From: an uncultured Collinsella sp.
Lineage (GTDB): Bacteria; Actinomycetota; Coriobacteriia; Coriobacteriales; Coriobacteriaceae
Assembly (NCBI GenBank): GCA_958435945.1
Contig: CAUBIC010000001.1
Location: 62,001 to 126,000 of the forward strand
Length of the DNA stretch: 64,000 nt
Reading direction: 5' to 3'
Below the pieces are notes generated by a model that was not told where the DNA came from, searched no databases, and saw only the letters and a list, made by a program, of their open reading frames with translations. Shown in pieces: positions 56,977 through 64,000 of this stretch (position 1 is its first letter; each line of letters starts with the position of its first letter). The translations under genes were made by a program, and so were the position numbers.

Positions 56977-57696
56977 TTAGGACTTGAAAATAAAGTTTTG
57001 ATAAGGGACCCGCCCAGTTAAGACGGTGCGGCAGACAATTGAGATTAGTTTGCCTCCGGAGTCGTAAGCATAATGAGTCAGTTCGATGACCGGAAGTTTT
57101 GCAACACCATAATTACTGGCTTCGGAATCGCTAAGCTGACGTGCTCTATAGCTTTCCCTAACAGATTGGATAGACTTGGACAAGTCGTCCATGATTCTGC
57201 TAAATGCCTGAAAATCTAACTGGTTATTCGGAACGCGCGACTTTGAAATGAAGAACGTATCAGCGCCTATGAAGCTGCCTTCAAGTTCGTAGGTCAATTC
57301 AAGACGCTGAATTTCATCGCGACTTTGACATCCAAATTGTTGGAGCATCATTACGGAAATTGGACGACCTGATGTGAGGCCGCCGAAATGTTTGGTGATG
57401 GCATCCGGATCAACGCCATCGCAATGGCTTGCAAAGTCAAAGTCTAAAAGTGAATTGAGCTCGCTAACGCGTTTCGGTGCAACAAACGATCCCTTACCTT
57501 GGATTCGATAGATACTTCCACGACGCTCCAGCTCACTCATGGCAAGTCGGACGGTTGTTCTGCTTACGGCGTATTCGTCGCAGAGTTCCATTTCTGTTGG
57601 AAGTTTATCGTCTGCTTGATATTCATCGACGATCTGCTTGAGCAGCGCGTCGGTGAGCTGTAAATAGAGTGGCCGTTTTTCGTGTGTATCGAGCAT
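56977..57696 (-). CDS. GntR-family (HutC/UTRA) regulator
   Basis: 239-residue regulator from the ATG at 57696 (GAGG five bases upstream); another ATG at 57714 is in frame with a weaker site. Winged helix at about 10-72 (AVSRTTVRLAMSELERRG), then a UTRA domain with LELTYELEGSFIGADTFF and a C-terminal strand. It is more distant from the other two GntR proteins in the window. It starts beside the left palindromic array and is co-oriented with the unknown barrel protein gene, about 70 bp upstream of it, and is the likely regulator of the PTS gene at 59047. Confidence 0.88.
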   Translation of the reverse strand: MLDTHEKRPLYLQLTDALLKQIVDEYQADDKLPTEMELCDEYAVSRTTVRLAMSELERRGSIYRIQGKGSFVAPKRVSELNSLLDFDFASHCDGVDPDAITKHFGGLTSGRPISVMMLQQFGCQSRDEIQRLELTYELEGSFIGADTFFISKSRVPNNQLDFQAFSRIMDDLSKSIQSVRESYRARQLSDSEASNYGVAKLPVIELTHYAYDSGGKLISIVCRTVLTGRVPYQNFIFKS

Positions 57697-57768
57697 TAGA
57701 GCCTCAGTTTGCATGTTGGTTATACCTGATGGTTGCCTCAGTCGGGATGTAACGTGGGCAAGGTAACC

Positions 57769-58689
57769 TTAACGTATCACAGAGCGGCTCAGCATGACGA
57801 TCTGATGCCTGTAGCCACGAAGGGCTTGTCCGAGCGTGAAGATATTCTGGGGCAGGCAAATACCGTTCATGGAGTCCCCGATATGTTGGAGGTCAGCGCC
57901 GGCTGCTTTTGCTGCAAGGCCTATTTTCTTAATGGTCTCGCTGTCGCAGGAGTCTTGACTCGTCCCGTTCGCCGCCATGACGAGAACCTTCTCTTCAATT
58001 GACTTGCCTACGTTGTGGGATCGTACAAAGTCTACGATGGCGCGCAGGTCTGCTTCTTGGAAGCAAGGGACGGTGTAGGGGGCTGGCACGAGAAGGATAT
58101 CGACGCCGAGGTCAACAAACTTGCGCGCAATTTCGAGCGTCATGACAGGTTCCGCAACGCCCGCTCCATGCATTTTTCCGGCTATGACCAGGCCATTGAA
58201 ATGCTCTTTGGAGAGTTTAATCGAATGGGCGATTGCATCGTTGGAGACGCCGGTTCCAGGGTTGCCCGTCAGGCAGATAAAATCAAATCCGAGTTCGTTA
58301 GCCTTTTCTAAGGTCTTGGGAGAGACGCGACGACCCATGGGGATTTCCGTTCGGGATTCAGACATCTCTGCCTCGTTATCAACTGGCTCCAGATTGACGC
58401 CAATGGGCCTTCCGCATGCTCGCTTCACCCAAGTGACCGGGTTTTCAGTGAGTTCATCTGGAATGCCGGCAATCACTGGATTGAACACATCGAGCGCGTT
58501 AAACAGAAGCAGGTCGGCACCTGCGGCACGTTCGATTTCGGCATTAGTAACGCCGCCGAGAAATTGGGAAGAGGGTACGTTTTCCGCCATGATGGTACGT
58601 CCCTCGGAAGCCAGAATTGCCTGCTTTAGATCCATGGGTGACGTGGCGGCAAAATCGGATGCGGACATGTTCAGCAATCGTTTGTGCAT
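57769..58689 (-). CDS. Possible TIM-barrel protein of unknown function, PTS-associated
   Basis: 306-residue soluble protein. It has alternating beta strands and helices with barrel-like motifs: MAENVPSSQFLGG, DLLLFNALD, VNLEPVD, FICLTGNPGTGVSND, IAGKMHGAG, DILLVPAPYTVPC and a final GDSMNG. The glycine-rich phosphate-loop-like segment near the end would suit a sugar phosphate. Similar proteins occur beside lactose/cellobiose-type PTS genes in Firmicutes, often with misleading hydrolase names; I know of no assigned reaction. The ATG at 58689 follows AAGGAAGT. Confidence 0.75.
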   Translation of the reverse strand: MHKRLLNMSASDFAATSPMDLKQAILASEGRTIMAENVPSSQFLGGVTNAEIERAAGADLLLFNALDVFNPVIAGIPDELTENPVTWVKRACGRPIGVNLEPVDNEAEMSESRTEIPMGRRVSPKTLEKANELGFDFICLTGNPGTGVSNDAIAHSIKLSKEHFNGLVIAGKMHGAGVAEPVMTLEIARKFVDLGVDILLVPAPYTVPCFQEADLRAIVDFVRSHNVGKSIEEKVLVMAANGTSQDSCDSETIKKIGLAAKAAGADLQHIGDSMNGICLPQNIFTLGQALRGYRHQIVMLSRSVIR

Positions 58690-59046
58690 TGTTACTTCCT
58701 TTGACTAGAACGACAGGCTTGTGACATTGTCTCTAATATTGTTACAACAATATATTTAATATGTTATATCCAATCGGTAAACGGTTACAAACTTATTGTA
58801 ATGCTCCGAAAAAATAGCCTTTAGCTGGACAAATCTAAAATTACGCAACTACCGTTCACCGAATAAAGATTTGAATTCTTGACATATCGACAAAGCGGAA
58901 AAAGAATTGGTTATGACAAATCGCGCAAATGATATTACATTTCGCACGAGAACGTATTCATTTACGATAAGCGGATACAAACTGGGACGACGACGGTTGA
59001 GTCCGGATAAATCGTTGTGTGCCCGGCAATCATGAAAGGATGCTTT
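58690..59046. promoter_or_regulatory. AT-rich divergent control region with CGGTRAACGGT motifs
   Basis: No gene is seen in this 357-bp gap. It is much more AT-rich than its surroundings. CGGTAAACGGT lies at 58775-58785 and the reverse complement of CGGTGAACGGT at 58851-58861; a 15-bp stretch (58847-58861) is identical to 42859-42873 upstream of the other PTS operon. A LacI-type factor or a shared sugar regulator could bind here. Confidence 0.5.
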
Positions 59047-60741
59047 ATGGACGCTATCGTCAAATTCCTTGAAAAACACCAGGCTCTCTTCGACAAAATC
59101 TCAAAGAACATTTATCTGGTGGCGATTAAGGATGGCTTTCTCTCGAATATGCCAATCGTGCTGTTCTCGAGCCTGTTCCTTCTTCTTTCGACGCTCCCTG
59201 CCTATGTAGGCATCACGCTTCCGTCTGAGGTGCTGGATTTCTTTAATAAAATCTATGCATATACCATGGGGCTTCTTGGCATTATGGTGGCCGGCACCAC
59301 GGCGAGCTCACTTGCCATGTCGATGAACCGCCGCATGCCTTCGGGTAAATCTCTCAACCCCACCTCGTGCATGGTTTGTGCCATGTGCGGCATGTTCTTG
59401 CTATCGGTGACGAACGATGTTGTCTCGATTGGCGGAGCAGATACATCTGTTTTTGAAACCGGCTATATGGGAACCAAGGGTTTTCTCGCTGCGTTCGTAT
59501 CTGCGTTCTTGACCGTTAATATCTACAAGGTGTGCATTAGCCATAATGTGACGATCAAGCTCCCCAAAGAGGTCCCTGGCGCTATTGCACAGAGTTTTCG
59601 CGATATCTTTGCGTTTGGGTTTTCAATCCTTGCGTGCGCCGTTATCGATCTCGCGAGCCGTACGCTGCTTGCTGTGCCGTTCGCCAATTTGGTATCTGCT
59701 CTTATCTCGCCGCTGTTCTCCGCGGTCGACACCTATCCTGGCATGGCGCTTATCGAAGGCGCGGTCGCACTTTTCCAATTTATGGGTATTCACGGTGCTT
59801 CGGTTGTCATGAGCCCGATCAATGCTGCGCTCTACGGCAATACCGTTACCAATCTTGAGGTTTTCCAAGCAGGTGGACACCCGTCAATTGCTCTCACGCA
59901 GGACTTTACAAGCTTCATCGGCGGTCTGGGCGGTTCTGGCTGCACGTTCATCGTTCCTATTATCCTGATCATGTTTATGCGTTCCAAGCAGCTTAAAGCC
60001 ATGGGCAAGGCATCGATTATCCCGGTGATTTTTGGAGTTAACGAGCCCGTTCTCTTCGGTATGCCGATCGTTCTCAATCCCTATATGTTCGTGCCCTTCC
60101 TAGCGGCTCCTATGGTCAACGCCATAATCGGTAAATTTTTCATTGACGTCATTGGAATGAACGCCCCCATGTATACCATGCCGTGGGCGCTTCCCGGCCC
60201 AATCGGTGCATTTCTCACCACGGGTCTCGATCTACGTTCTCTCGTATTGATGGCAGTGCTGTTGGTCGTTGACTTTGTGATTTACTATCCGTTCTGCAAG
60301 GCGTATGACCATCAGCTTTGTTTGGAGGAGTCCGCAAAGGAAGCTGCAGGAACCTCGGATGCAGATGCTATTGCCGCACAGGAAAATGTCGCAAAAGCTC
60401 TCGAGGCGGTAAAGGACAAGGCGGAGCAGATCCGCGTGCTTGTGCTTTGCCAGGGTGCCGGCACTTCGACTCTCTTGGCAAATGCTCTTCGCGAAGGCGC
60501 CGCTGCTAAGGGTATCGATCTGGTTTCTCAGTCCGGTGCGTACGGAAGCCACTATGATACGATGGATCAGTACAACGTGATTGTTCTGGCGCCCCAGGCA
60601 CGCATGTACTATGACGCTATGAAGGCCGATACCGATCGCCTTGGAATTAAACTGCTCACCACAAGGGGCAAGGAGTATATCGACCTTACCAACGATCCCG
60701 AAGGTGCAATTGACTGGATCGTTCAGGAGCTGGCCAAATAG
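59047..60741 (+). CDS. PTS IICB component, lactose/cellobiose family (fused)
   Basis: 564-residue fusion. The EIIC part (about 1-430) has the family segments GGLGGSGCTFIVPI and FGVNEPVLFGMPIVLNPYMFVPF; about ten helices are visible. After a polar Ala/Glu linker comes the EIIB domain with active cysteine C468 in VLCQGAGTSTLLA. LacE of lactose systems has this C-B order. No IIA gene is adjacent, so one from another locus must serve it. The start is the ATG at 59047, six bases after GAAAGGA. The C-terminal 90 residues are closely similar to the partial gene at the window end. Confidence 0.92.
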   Translation: MDAIVKFLEKHQALFDKISKNIYLVAIKDGFLSNMPIVLFSSLFLLLSTLPAYVGITLPSEVLDFFNKIYAYTMGLLGIMVAGTTASSLAMSMNRRMPSGKSLNPTSCMVCAMCGMFLLSVTNDVVSIGGADTSVFETGYMGTKGFLAAFVSAFLTVNIYKVCISHNVTIKLPKEVPGAIAQSFRDIFAFGFSILACAVIDLASRTLLAVPFANLVSALISPLFSAVDTYPGMALIEGAVALFQFMGIHGASVVMSPINAALYGNTVTNLEVFQAGGHPSIALTQDFTSFIGGLGGSGCTFIVPIILIMFMRSKQLKAMGKASIIPVIFGVNEPVLFGMPIVLNPYMFVPFLAAPMVNAIIGKFFIDVIGMNAPMYTMPWALPGPIGAFLTTGLDLRSLVLMAVLLVVDFVIYYPFCKAYDHQLCLEESAKEAAGTSDADAIAAQENVAKALEAVKDKAEQIRVLVLCQGAGTSTLLANALREGAAAKGIDLVSQSGAYGSHYDTMDQYNVIVLAPQARMYYDAMKADTDRLGIKLLTTRGKEYIDLTNDPEGAIDWIVQELAK

Positions 60742-60776
60742 CGGATGCACTTCGTCGTTGATCCGTCGGTGCGTAG

Positions 60777-60815
60777 TACGGCCTCGCAGCTTATTGAGCT
60801 GCGGGGCCGTATTTC
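60777..60815 (+). terminator. Terminator after the PTS IICB gene
   Basis: TACGGCCTCGCAGC / GCTGCGGGGCCGTA stem (one mismatch), then TTTCG. Confidence 0.75.
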
Positions 60816-60924
60816 GTTGAGTATCTAATTGAGACAATGAGCGCAACCGTCGTGAGATCGCATTGGCGCTATCCGAGTCACCGACAAACTGTCTTCCATC
60901 TATGTGACCCAAAGGTCATCTCCG

Positions 60925-61082
60925 CTAGGCCGACGATGCAAATGACTCTGCTTCCTTTGGGTCCGAACGGGACATTGGCTCGCCCTTGCCAAATCCCACG
61001 AAGATAGAACTCGATTTGCTCGTGGCGCATGCATCAAAGAGTTTTTGATCAAGGTGCGCCTTCTCAACGCATTGATTCAAAA
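60925..61082 (-). pseudogene. Possible remnant of an unidentified gene
   Basis: A minus-strand frame of about 52 codons ends at TAG (60925-60927) and reads like protein (e.g. LDQKLFDACATSKSSSIFVGF and GEPMSRSDPKEAES), but is preceded at once by a stop codon and has no start codon or ribosome-binding site. It occupies most of an otherwise empty 360-bp gap. It may be a truncated gene end left by rearrangement. Confidence 0.25.
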
Positions 61083-61101
61083 CAAATATTCAGTTTGTGG
61101 G

Positions 61102-61407
61102 CTAGACCAGGCGGGCGTAGTCCTGTGACTGATGAAAGATGTGGGCGATATAGATTGTTTCGTGCTCAAACTTGTATAGACACACGTAGTTGTTGACGGG
61201 AAACGATCGGTAATTACGTGCCGCCAGCTCTTGCATATGCGAGAGGGGACGTAGGAGCGGCTGCTCGCGAAGCAGATCAAGCTGATATTCAAACTCAGCG
61301 ACAAAATTGCCTGCTGCGCGCGGATTCTTGAGGATTTGGGCAAGGTATCCGACGATACTCTCGTACTCATATCGCGCGCTTTTGAGGATTACGACGTTAT
61401 AGGTCAT
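61102..61407 (-). CDS. RelE/ParE-family toxin
   Basis: 101-residue small basic toxin. The helical N-terminal part (SARYEYESIVGYLAQILKNPRAAGNF) and the strands NYRSFPVNNYVCLYKF and IYIAHIFHQSQDY match the RelE/ParE fold. RelE types cleave mRNA on the ribosome and ParE types poison gyrase; the conserved catalytic set cannot be assigned here with certainty. Its start lies inside the antitoxin gene (11-bp overlap), the usual antitoxin-first order. Confidence 0.88.
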   Translation of the reverse strand: MTYNVVILKSARYEYESIVGYLAQILKNPRAAGNFVAEFEYQLDLLREQPLLRPLSHMQELAARNYRSFPVNNYVCLYKFEHETIYIAHIFHQSQDYARLV

Positions 61408-61663
61408 ATTTGTCTCGTATCGAAGCCGCGAAGGATTCGTAATCGCTGTAGTCGCCTTGCGATATTTCGTCTTCTGCCAACATCATACGAGACAGCAGTT
61501 TTGCCTTGGCGATTTCTTCTTGCATGAGGCGATACTGGTCGCTGCTGATGCAGTGCATGGCCTCGTAGCCGTTCTTAGTTACGGTGACGTCGCGCTCAGA
61601 CTCAACAAGCGTAGTGAATGCAGCAGTGTCCTTCATATCTCGGACGGGCACACAAGTTGACAT
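61397..61663 (-). CDS. PHD/YefM-type antitoxin
   Basis: 88-residue antitoxin. The N-terminal DNA-binding part VPVRDMKDTAAFTTLVESERDVTVTKNGYEAMHCIS is the PHD/YefM fold, and the acidic C-terminal half (AEDEISQGDYSDYESF) would wrap the toxin. The start is the ATG at 61663 after AAAGGAGG. It autoregulates the pair in known systems. The operon begins about 70 bp from the right palindromic array. Confidence 0.88.
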   Translation of the reverse strand: MSTCVPVRDMKDTAAFTTLVESERDVTVTKNGYEAMHCISSDQYRLMQEEIAKAKLLSRMMLAEDEISQGDYSDYESFAASIRDKYDL

Positions 61664-61731
61664 GGGTACCTCCTTTGCGTTGGGACACAATTGTACCACG
61701 GTGTGTCCATGCGGACGATACCGTCGAATCG

Positions 61732-61947
61732 TCTCAATCTGTAACAATTGGGATCGAAAAACTCGGCTAGATGTTACAGATTGAGATTAAAGGGATTGAC
61801 CTGTGGCGTTTGTCTCGATCTGTAACAGTTAGACGGTTAAAAGTGGGCTACGTGTTACAGATTGAGATATTTCTGCTCGGGCGTTCTGTTTGTCTCGATT
61901 TGTAACAACTAGGGCCGAAATACTCGGCTAGATGTTACAAATCGAGA
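61732..61947. repeat. Three-unit array of 55-bp palindromes, period 80-81 bp (right array)
   Basis: Units at 61732-61786, 61813-61867 and 61893-61947 have the same arms (TCTCGATCTGTAAC / GTTACAGATTGAGA), the same TAG...AAAA...CTCGGCTA centre, orientation and spacing as the array at 56745-56962. The 25-26-bp spacers share no sequence with each other except a TTTG next to the following unit. The copies differ by scattered, often compensating, arm changes. Confidence 0.85.
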
Positions 61948-61976
61948 CAAACGGCCCGCTCAGGTCCGAGCCAAAA

Positions 61977-62019
61977 CAAAAAGGCCGCATGCGAACCCGA
62001 GGGGGATTCGCATGCGGCC
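61977..62019 (-). terminator. Terminator of the lacG operon
   Basis: Perfect 13-bp stem GGCCGCATGCGAA / TTCGCATGCGGCC; on the minus strand a TTTTTG tract follows. Confidence 0.88.
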
Positions 62020-62041
62020 GACAGGGGGTATGCGGCAAAAG

Positions 62042-63463
62042 TTAGGCCATGAGCAGGCCGGTCTCCGCGACGTTCTTATACCAGTACGCGCTCGCCTTGG
62101 GATAGCGCTTCTGGGTCTCAAAGTCGATGTAGAACAGGCCGTAGCGCTTGTTGTAGCCGTTGGTCCAGGAGAACTGGTCCTGCAGCGACCACACAAAGTA
62201 ACCGTCGACGTTTACGCCGCCGTCGATTGCCTTGAGGATCCATGCGAGATGCTGACGCATGTAGTCGATGCGAGGGGCGTCGTCGATAAAGCCGTCCTCA
62301 AAGTCGTCCTTATAGCCCATGCCGTTCTCAGTGATGTAGATCTTCTTGTAGTTGGGGTAATCGTTCTTAATGCGGAGCAGCAGGTCGTACAGGCCCTCGG
62401 GATAGATGATCCAGTCCCAATCGGTGGTGGGTACGCCTTCGCGCACGCATGACTCGCCCACGCCCTTGAGGAACCAGCGAGAGGAGCCCTTGTCGCCGGT
62501 GCCATTGTGGTTGATGTCGTTTTCGCCCTCGGCGGCACGCAGGAACTGGCACTTGTAGGTGTTGACGCCCAGGCAATCGTTGTAGGGGAGCGCGGCGGTC
62601 AACGCGGCGATGTCCTCGTCGCGGACATCGAGCTCGCCGCCGGCGATATGGGCCAGCTTGGTCGCAGCCTCCATGGTGTCGGCTGCATAGTGGCCGCGGA
62701 AAGTGGCGTCGAGCACCCAGCGGTTGTTGATGACGTCGGCCATGCGGGCGGCCTCGCAGTCGGCGGCGCTGCTGGGGTCGAGGGGATACTTGGGCTCCAG
62801 GTTCTGGACAATGCCGATCTCGCCCTCAAAGCCGCCCTCATGGAAGGCGACGACAGCCTTGGCGTGGGCCACCATCATGTTGTGCATGAGCTGGAAGGCC
62901 TTGTCCAGGCGATACTTCTCGCCGTGCGGCCAGTTGCCGACGATAAAGCTGCCTTCGGCGGTCGCGGGAATCTCGTTAAAGGTAAACCAGTGCTTGACCT
63001 CGGTGAACTCGGCAAAGCAGAACTTGGCGTACTCGACAAAGGCATCGATGGTCGTGCGCGTCAGGAAACCCTCGCCGCCGTCCTGGTAGAAGACCTCGGG
63101 CGTGTCAAAGTGATCGAGCGTGACATAGGGGATAACGCCAGCTTTGTTGCAGGTGGCAAAAAGCTCGTGATAGAAGGCGACGCCCTCGGGGTTAATCTCA
63201 CCGGTGCCGTTGGGGAAGATGCGGCTCCAAGCGATGGAGACGCGAATGCCGTTAATGCCGAAGCGCTGGCACAGGTCAATATCGACCGGGTACTTGTTGT
63301 AGAAATCGCTTGCGGGGTCAGGGGAGAAGCGACCCTGAGCAGCCAGGAAATCGTCCCAGGGCACTTTGCCCTTGCCGTGCGTGCGGGTCTCGCCCTCAAC
63401 CTGGTAAGCGGCGGTGGCGCCGCCAAACACAAAGCCGTCGGGGAATTGCATGGGGTTGGTCAT
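62042..63463 (-). CDS. lacG: 6-phospho-beta-galactosidase, glycoside hydrolase family 1
   Basis: 473-residue enzyme that splits lactose 6-phosphate into glucose and galactose 6-phosphate. The acid/base glutamate is in HWFTFNEI and the nucleophile in IYITENGMG. The segment VGNWPHGEKYRLDKAFQLMHNMMVAHAKAV is much closer to LacG than to phospho-beta-glucosidases. The ATG at 63463 is preceded by AAAGGATGAC. It is the last gene of a minus-strand operon whose upstream member is the PTS IICB gene cut by the window edge; the product galactose 6-phosphate could feed the tagatose route. Confidence 0.92.
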   Translation of the reverse strand: MTNPMQFPDGFVFGGATAAYQVEGETRTHGKGKVPWDDFLAAQGRFSPDPASDFYNKYPVDIDLCQRFGINGIRVSIAWSRIFPNGTGEINPEGVAFYHELFATCNKAGVIPYVTLDHFDTPEVFYQDGGEGFLTRTTIDAFVEYAKFCFAEFTEVKHWFTFNEIPATAEGSFIVGNWPHGEKYRLDKAFQLMHNMMVAHAKAVVAFHEGGFEGEIGIVQNLEPKYPLDPSSAADCEAARMADVINNRWVLDATFRGHYAADTMEAATKLAHIAGGELDVRDEDIAALTAALPYNDCLGVNTYKCQFLRAAEGENDINHNGTGDKGSSRWFLKGVGESCVREGVPTTDWDWIIYPEGLYDLLLRIKNDYPNYKKIYITENGMGYKDDFEDGFIDDAPRIDYMRQHLAWILKAIDGGVNVDGYFVWSLQDQFSWTNGYNKRYGLFYIDFETQKRYPKASAYWYKNVAETGLLMA

Positions 63464-63538
63464 GAGTCATCCTTTCTGTGGGATACGAATAGGGAGAGGT
63501 GCCCGAACTGGGGATCCGGGCACCAACAGAGGGAGGAA

Positions 63539-64000
63539 CTAGTCGAGGTTCTCGCGGAGCCACTTGATGGCGCCAGCGGGGTCGCGAGTAAGGTCGATAT
63601 ATTCCTTACCGCGCGGGGCGAGCAGCTTAATGCCCAGACGATCGGTGTCGGCCTTCATGTCGTTGTAGTAGCTACGAACCTGCGGGGCGAGCACGATGAC
63701 GTCGTACTGATCCATGATGGCAGTGTGCTGGCCATAAGCACCGGCAGAGGAAGCGATGTTCTCTCCGGTCTGTGCGGCACCTTCCTTGATGGCGTTGGCA
63801 AGCATGGCAGAGGTGCCGGCGCCGGCGCACAGGACGAGGACCTTCAGGCCATCGACATCTTTCTTGGCGGATGCATCGGCAGCGGGCTCGGGCTGATCGG
63901 CGACAGGCTTGCTGTCGGCGGCAGCGGCGGTCGTCTCGACGGAAGCGGTGGTCTGCTCGACAGCGGGCGCAGAGGCGTTGGCGGCGATGGCAACGGCACC
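63539..64000 (-). CDS. PTS IICB component, C-terminal part (truncated by the window edge)
   Basis: The frame is open to the right edge, so only the last 153 residues are seen. A Pro/Ala/Thr-rich linker leads into an EIIB domain of the lactose/cellobiose family with the active cysteine in LVLCAGAGTSAML (codon 63827-63829). The C-terminus (DQYDVIVLAPQVRSYYNDMKADTDRLGIKLL) closely resembles that of the IICB protein at 59047. It is 75 bp upstream of lacG and most likely encodes the lactose transporter LacE. Confidence 0.88.
   Translation of the reverse strand, partial: GAVAIAANASAPAVEQTTASVETTAAAADSKPVADQPEPAADASAKKDVDGLKVLVLCAGAGTSAMLANAIKEGAAQTGENIASSAGAYGQHTAIMDQYDVIVLAPQVRSYYNDMKADTDRLGIKLLAPRGKEYIDLTRDPAGAIKWLRENLD

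Noticed and set aside
58849..59079. 76-codon minus-strand frame before the PTS IICB gene
   Set aside because: AT-rich control region; no ribosome-binding site, overlaps the PTS start and lacks protein-like composition.
56745..61947. CRISPR array interpretation of the palindromic units
   Set aside because: Units are 55 bp with variable centres, only three per array, and no cas genes are seen. Spacers of 24-26 bp are too short for typical arrays.

Overview
The window looks like a chromosomal segment of a high-GC, anaerobic gut actinobacterium of the class Coriobacteriia, most likely Collinsella or a close relative. This rests on the GC-rich third codon positions, the many PEP-dependent sugar transport systems next to Tat and hydrogenase-maturation genes, an Actinobacteria-type gene set, and small proteins of the kind I associate with that class. 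It is an inference from gene content and not a database match.

Layout. 0-2.2 kb: end of an unidentified gene and a two-component system. 2.2-4.0 kb: a hipBA toxin-antitoxin operon with three operator copies. 4-9 kb: universal stress protein, undecaprenyl-diphosphate phosphatase and a PcrA/UvrD helicase. 9.3-16.2 kb: mannose-6-phosphate isomerase, a GntR regulator and a cellobiose-type unit (GH1 phospho-glycosidase, PTS IIC, IIB, IIA, ROK kinase). 16.4-26.4 kb: manganese pyrophosphatase, NhaA antiporter, type Ic aspartate aminotransferase, STAS protein, tatB-tatC-hypA-hypB and a type IA topoisomerase with four zinc ribbons. 26.5-41.6 kb: housekeeping and conserved genes (tmk-holB-ricT-like, comF, HPF, DegV, a dehydrogenase with a Cys/His tail, isocitrate dehydrogenase). 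41.7-64 kb: an accessory sugar region.

Sugar region. A mannose-family PTS operon (IIA, YajC, IIB, IIC, IID) is followed by a GntR regulator, an AgaS-like sugar-phosphate deaminase/isomerase, NagA deacetylase, a LacX-like epimerase, a tagatose-6-phosphate-kinase-like PfkB enzyme and a YhcH-type protein. Together they fit import and breakdown of N-acetylgalactosamine or a similar mucin amino sugar through tagatose phosphates. A GalM mutarotase, a DeoR regulator, and a minus-strand LacG with the end of a PTS IICB gene fit lactose or galactoside use. A further GntR / unknown barrel protein / PTS IICB group and a PHD-RelE toxin-antitoxin pair lie between two arrays of a regular palindromic repeat.

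Most unusual items: (i) two three-unit arrays of 55-bp palindromes repeating every 80-81 bp and bracketing about 5 kb; (ii) a PTS IIB paralogue whose phosphorylated histidine is a tyrosine; (iii) a 44-codon in-frame remnant of nagA; (iv) two short MITE-like inverted-repeat elements; (v) a CGGTRAACGGT motif seen in front of two PTS loci; (vi) a metal-binding-like tail on a dehydrogenase; and (vii) several families of small REP-like palindromes in intergenic gaps.
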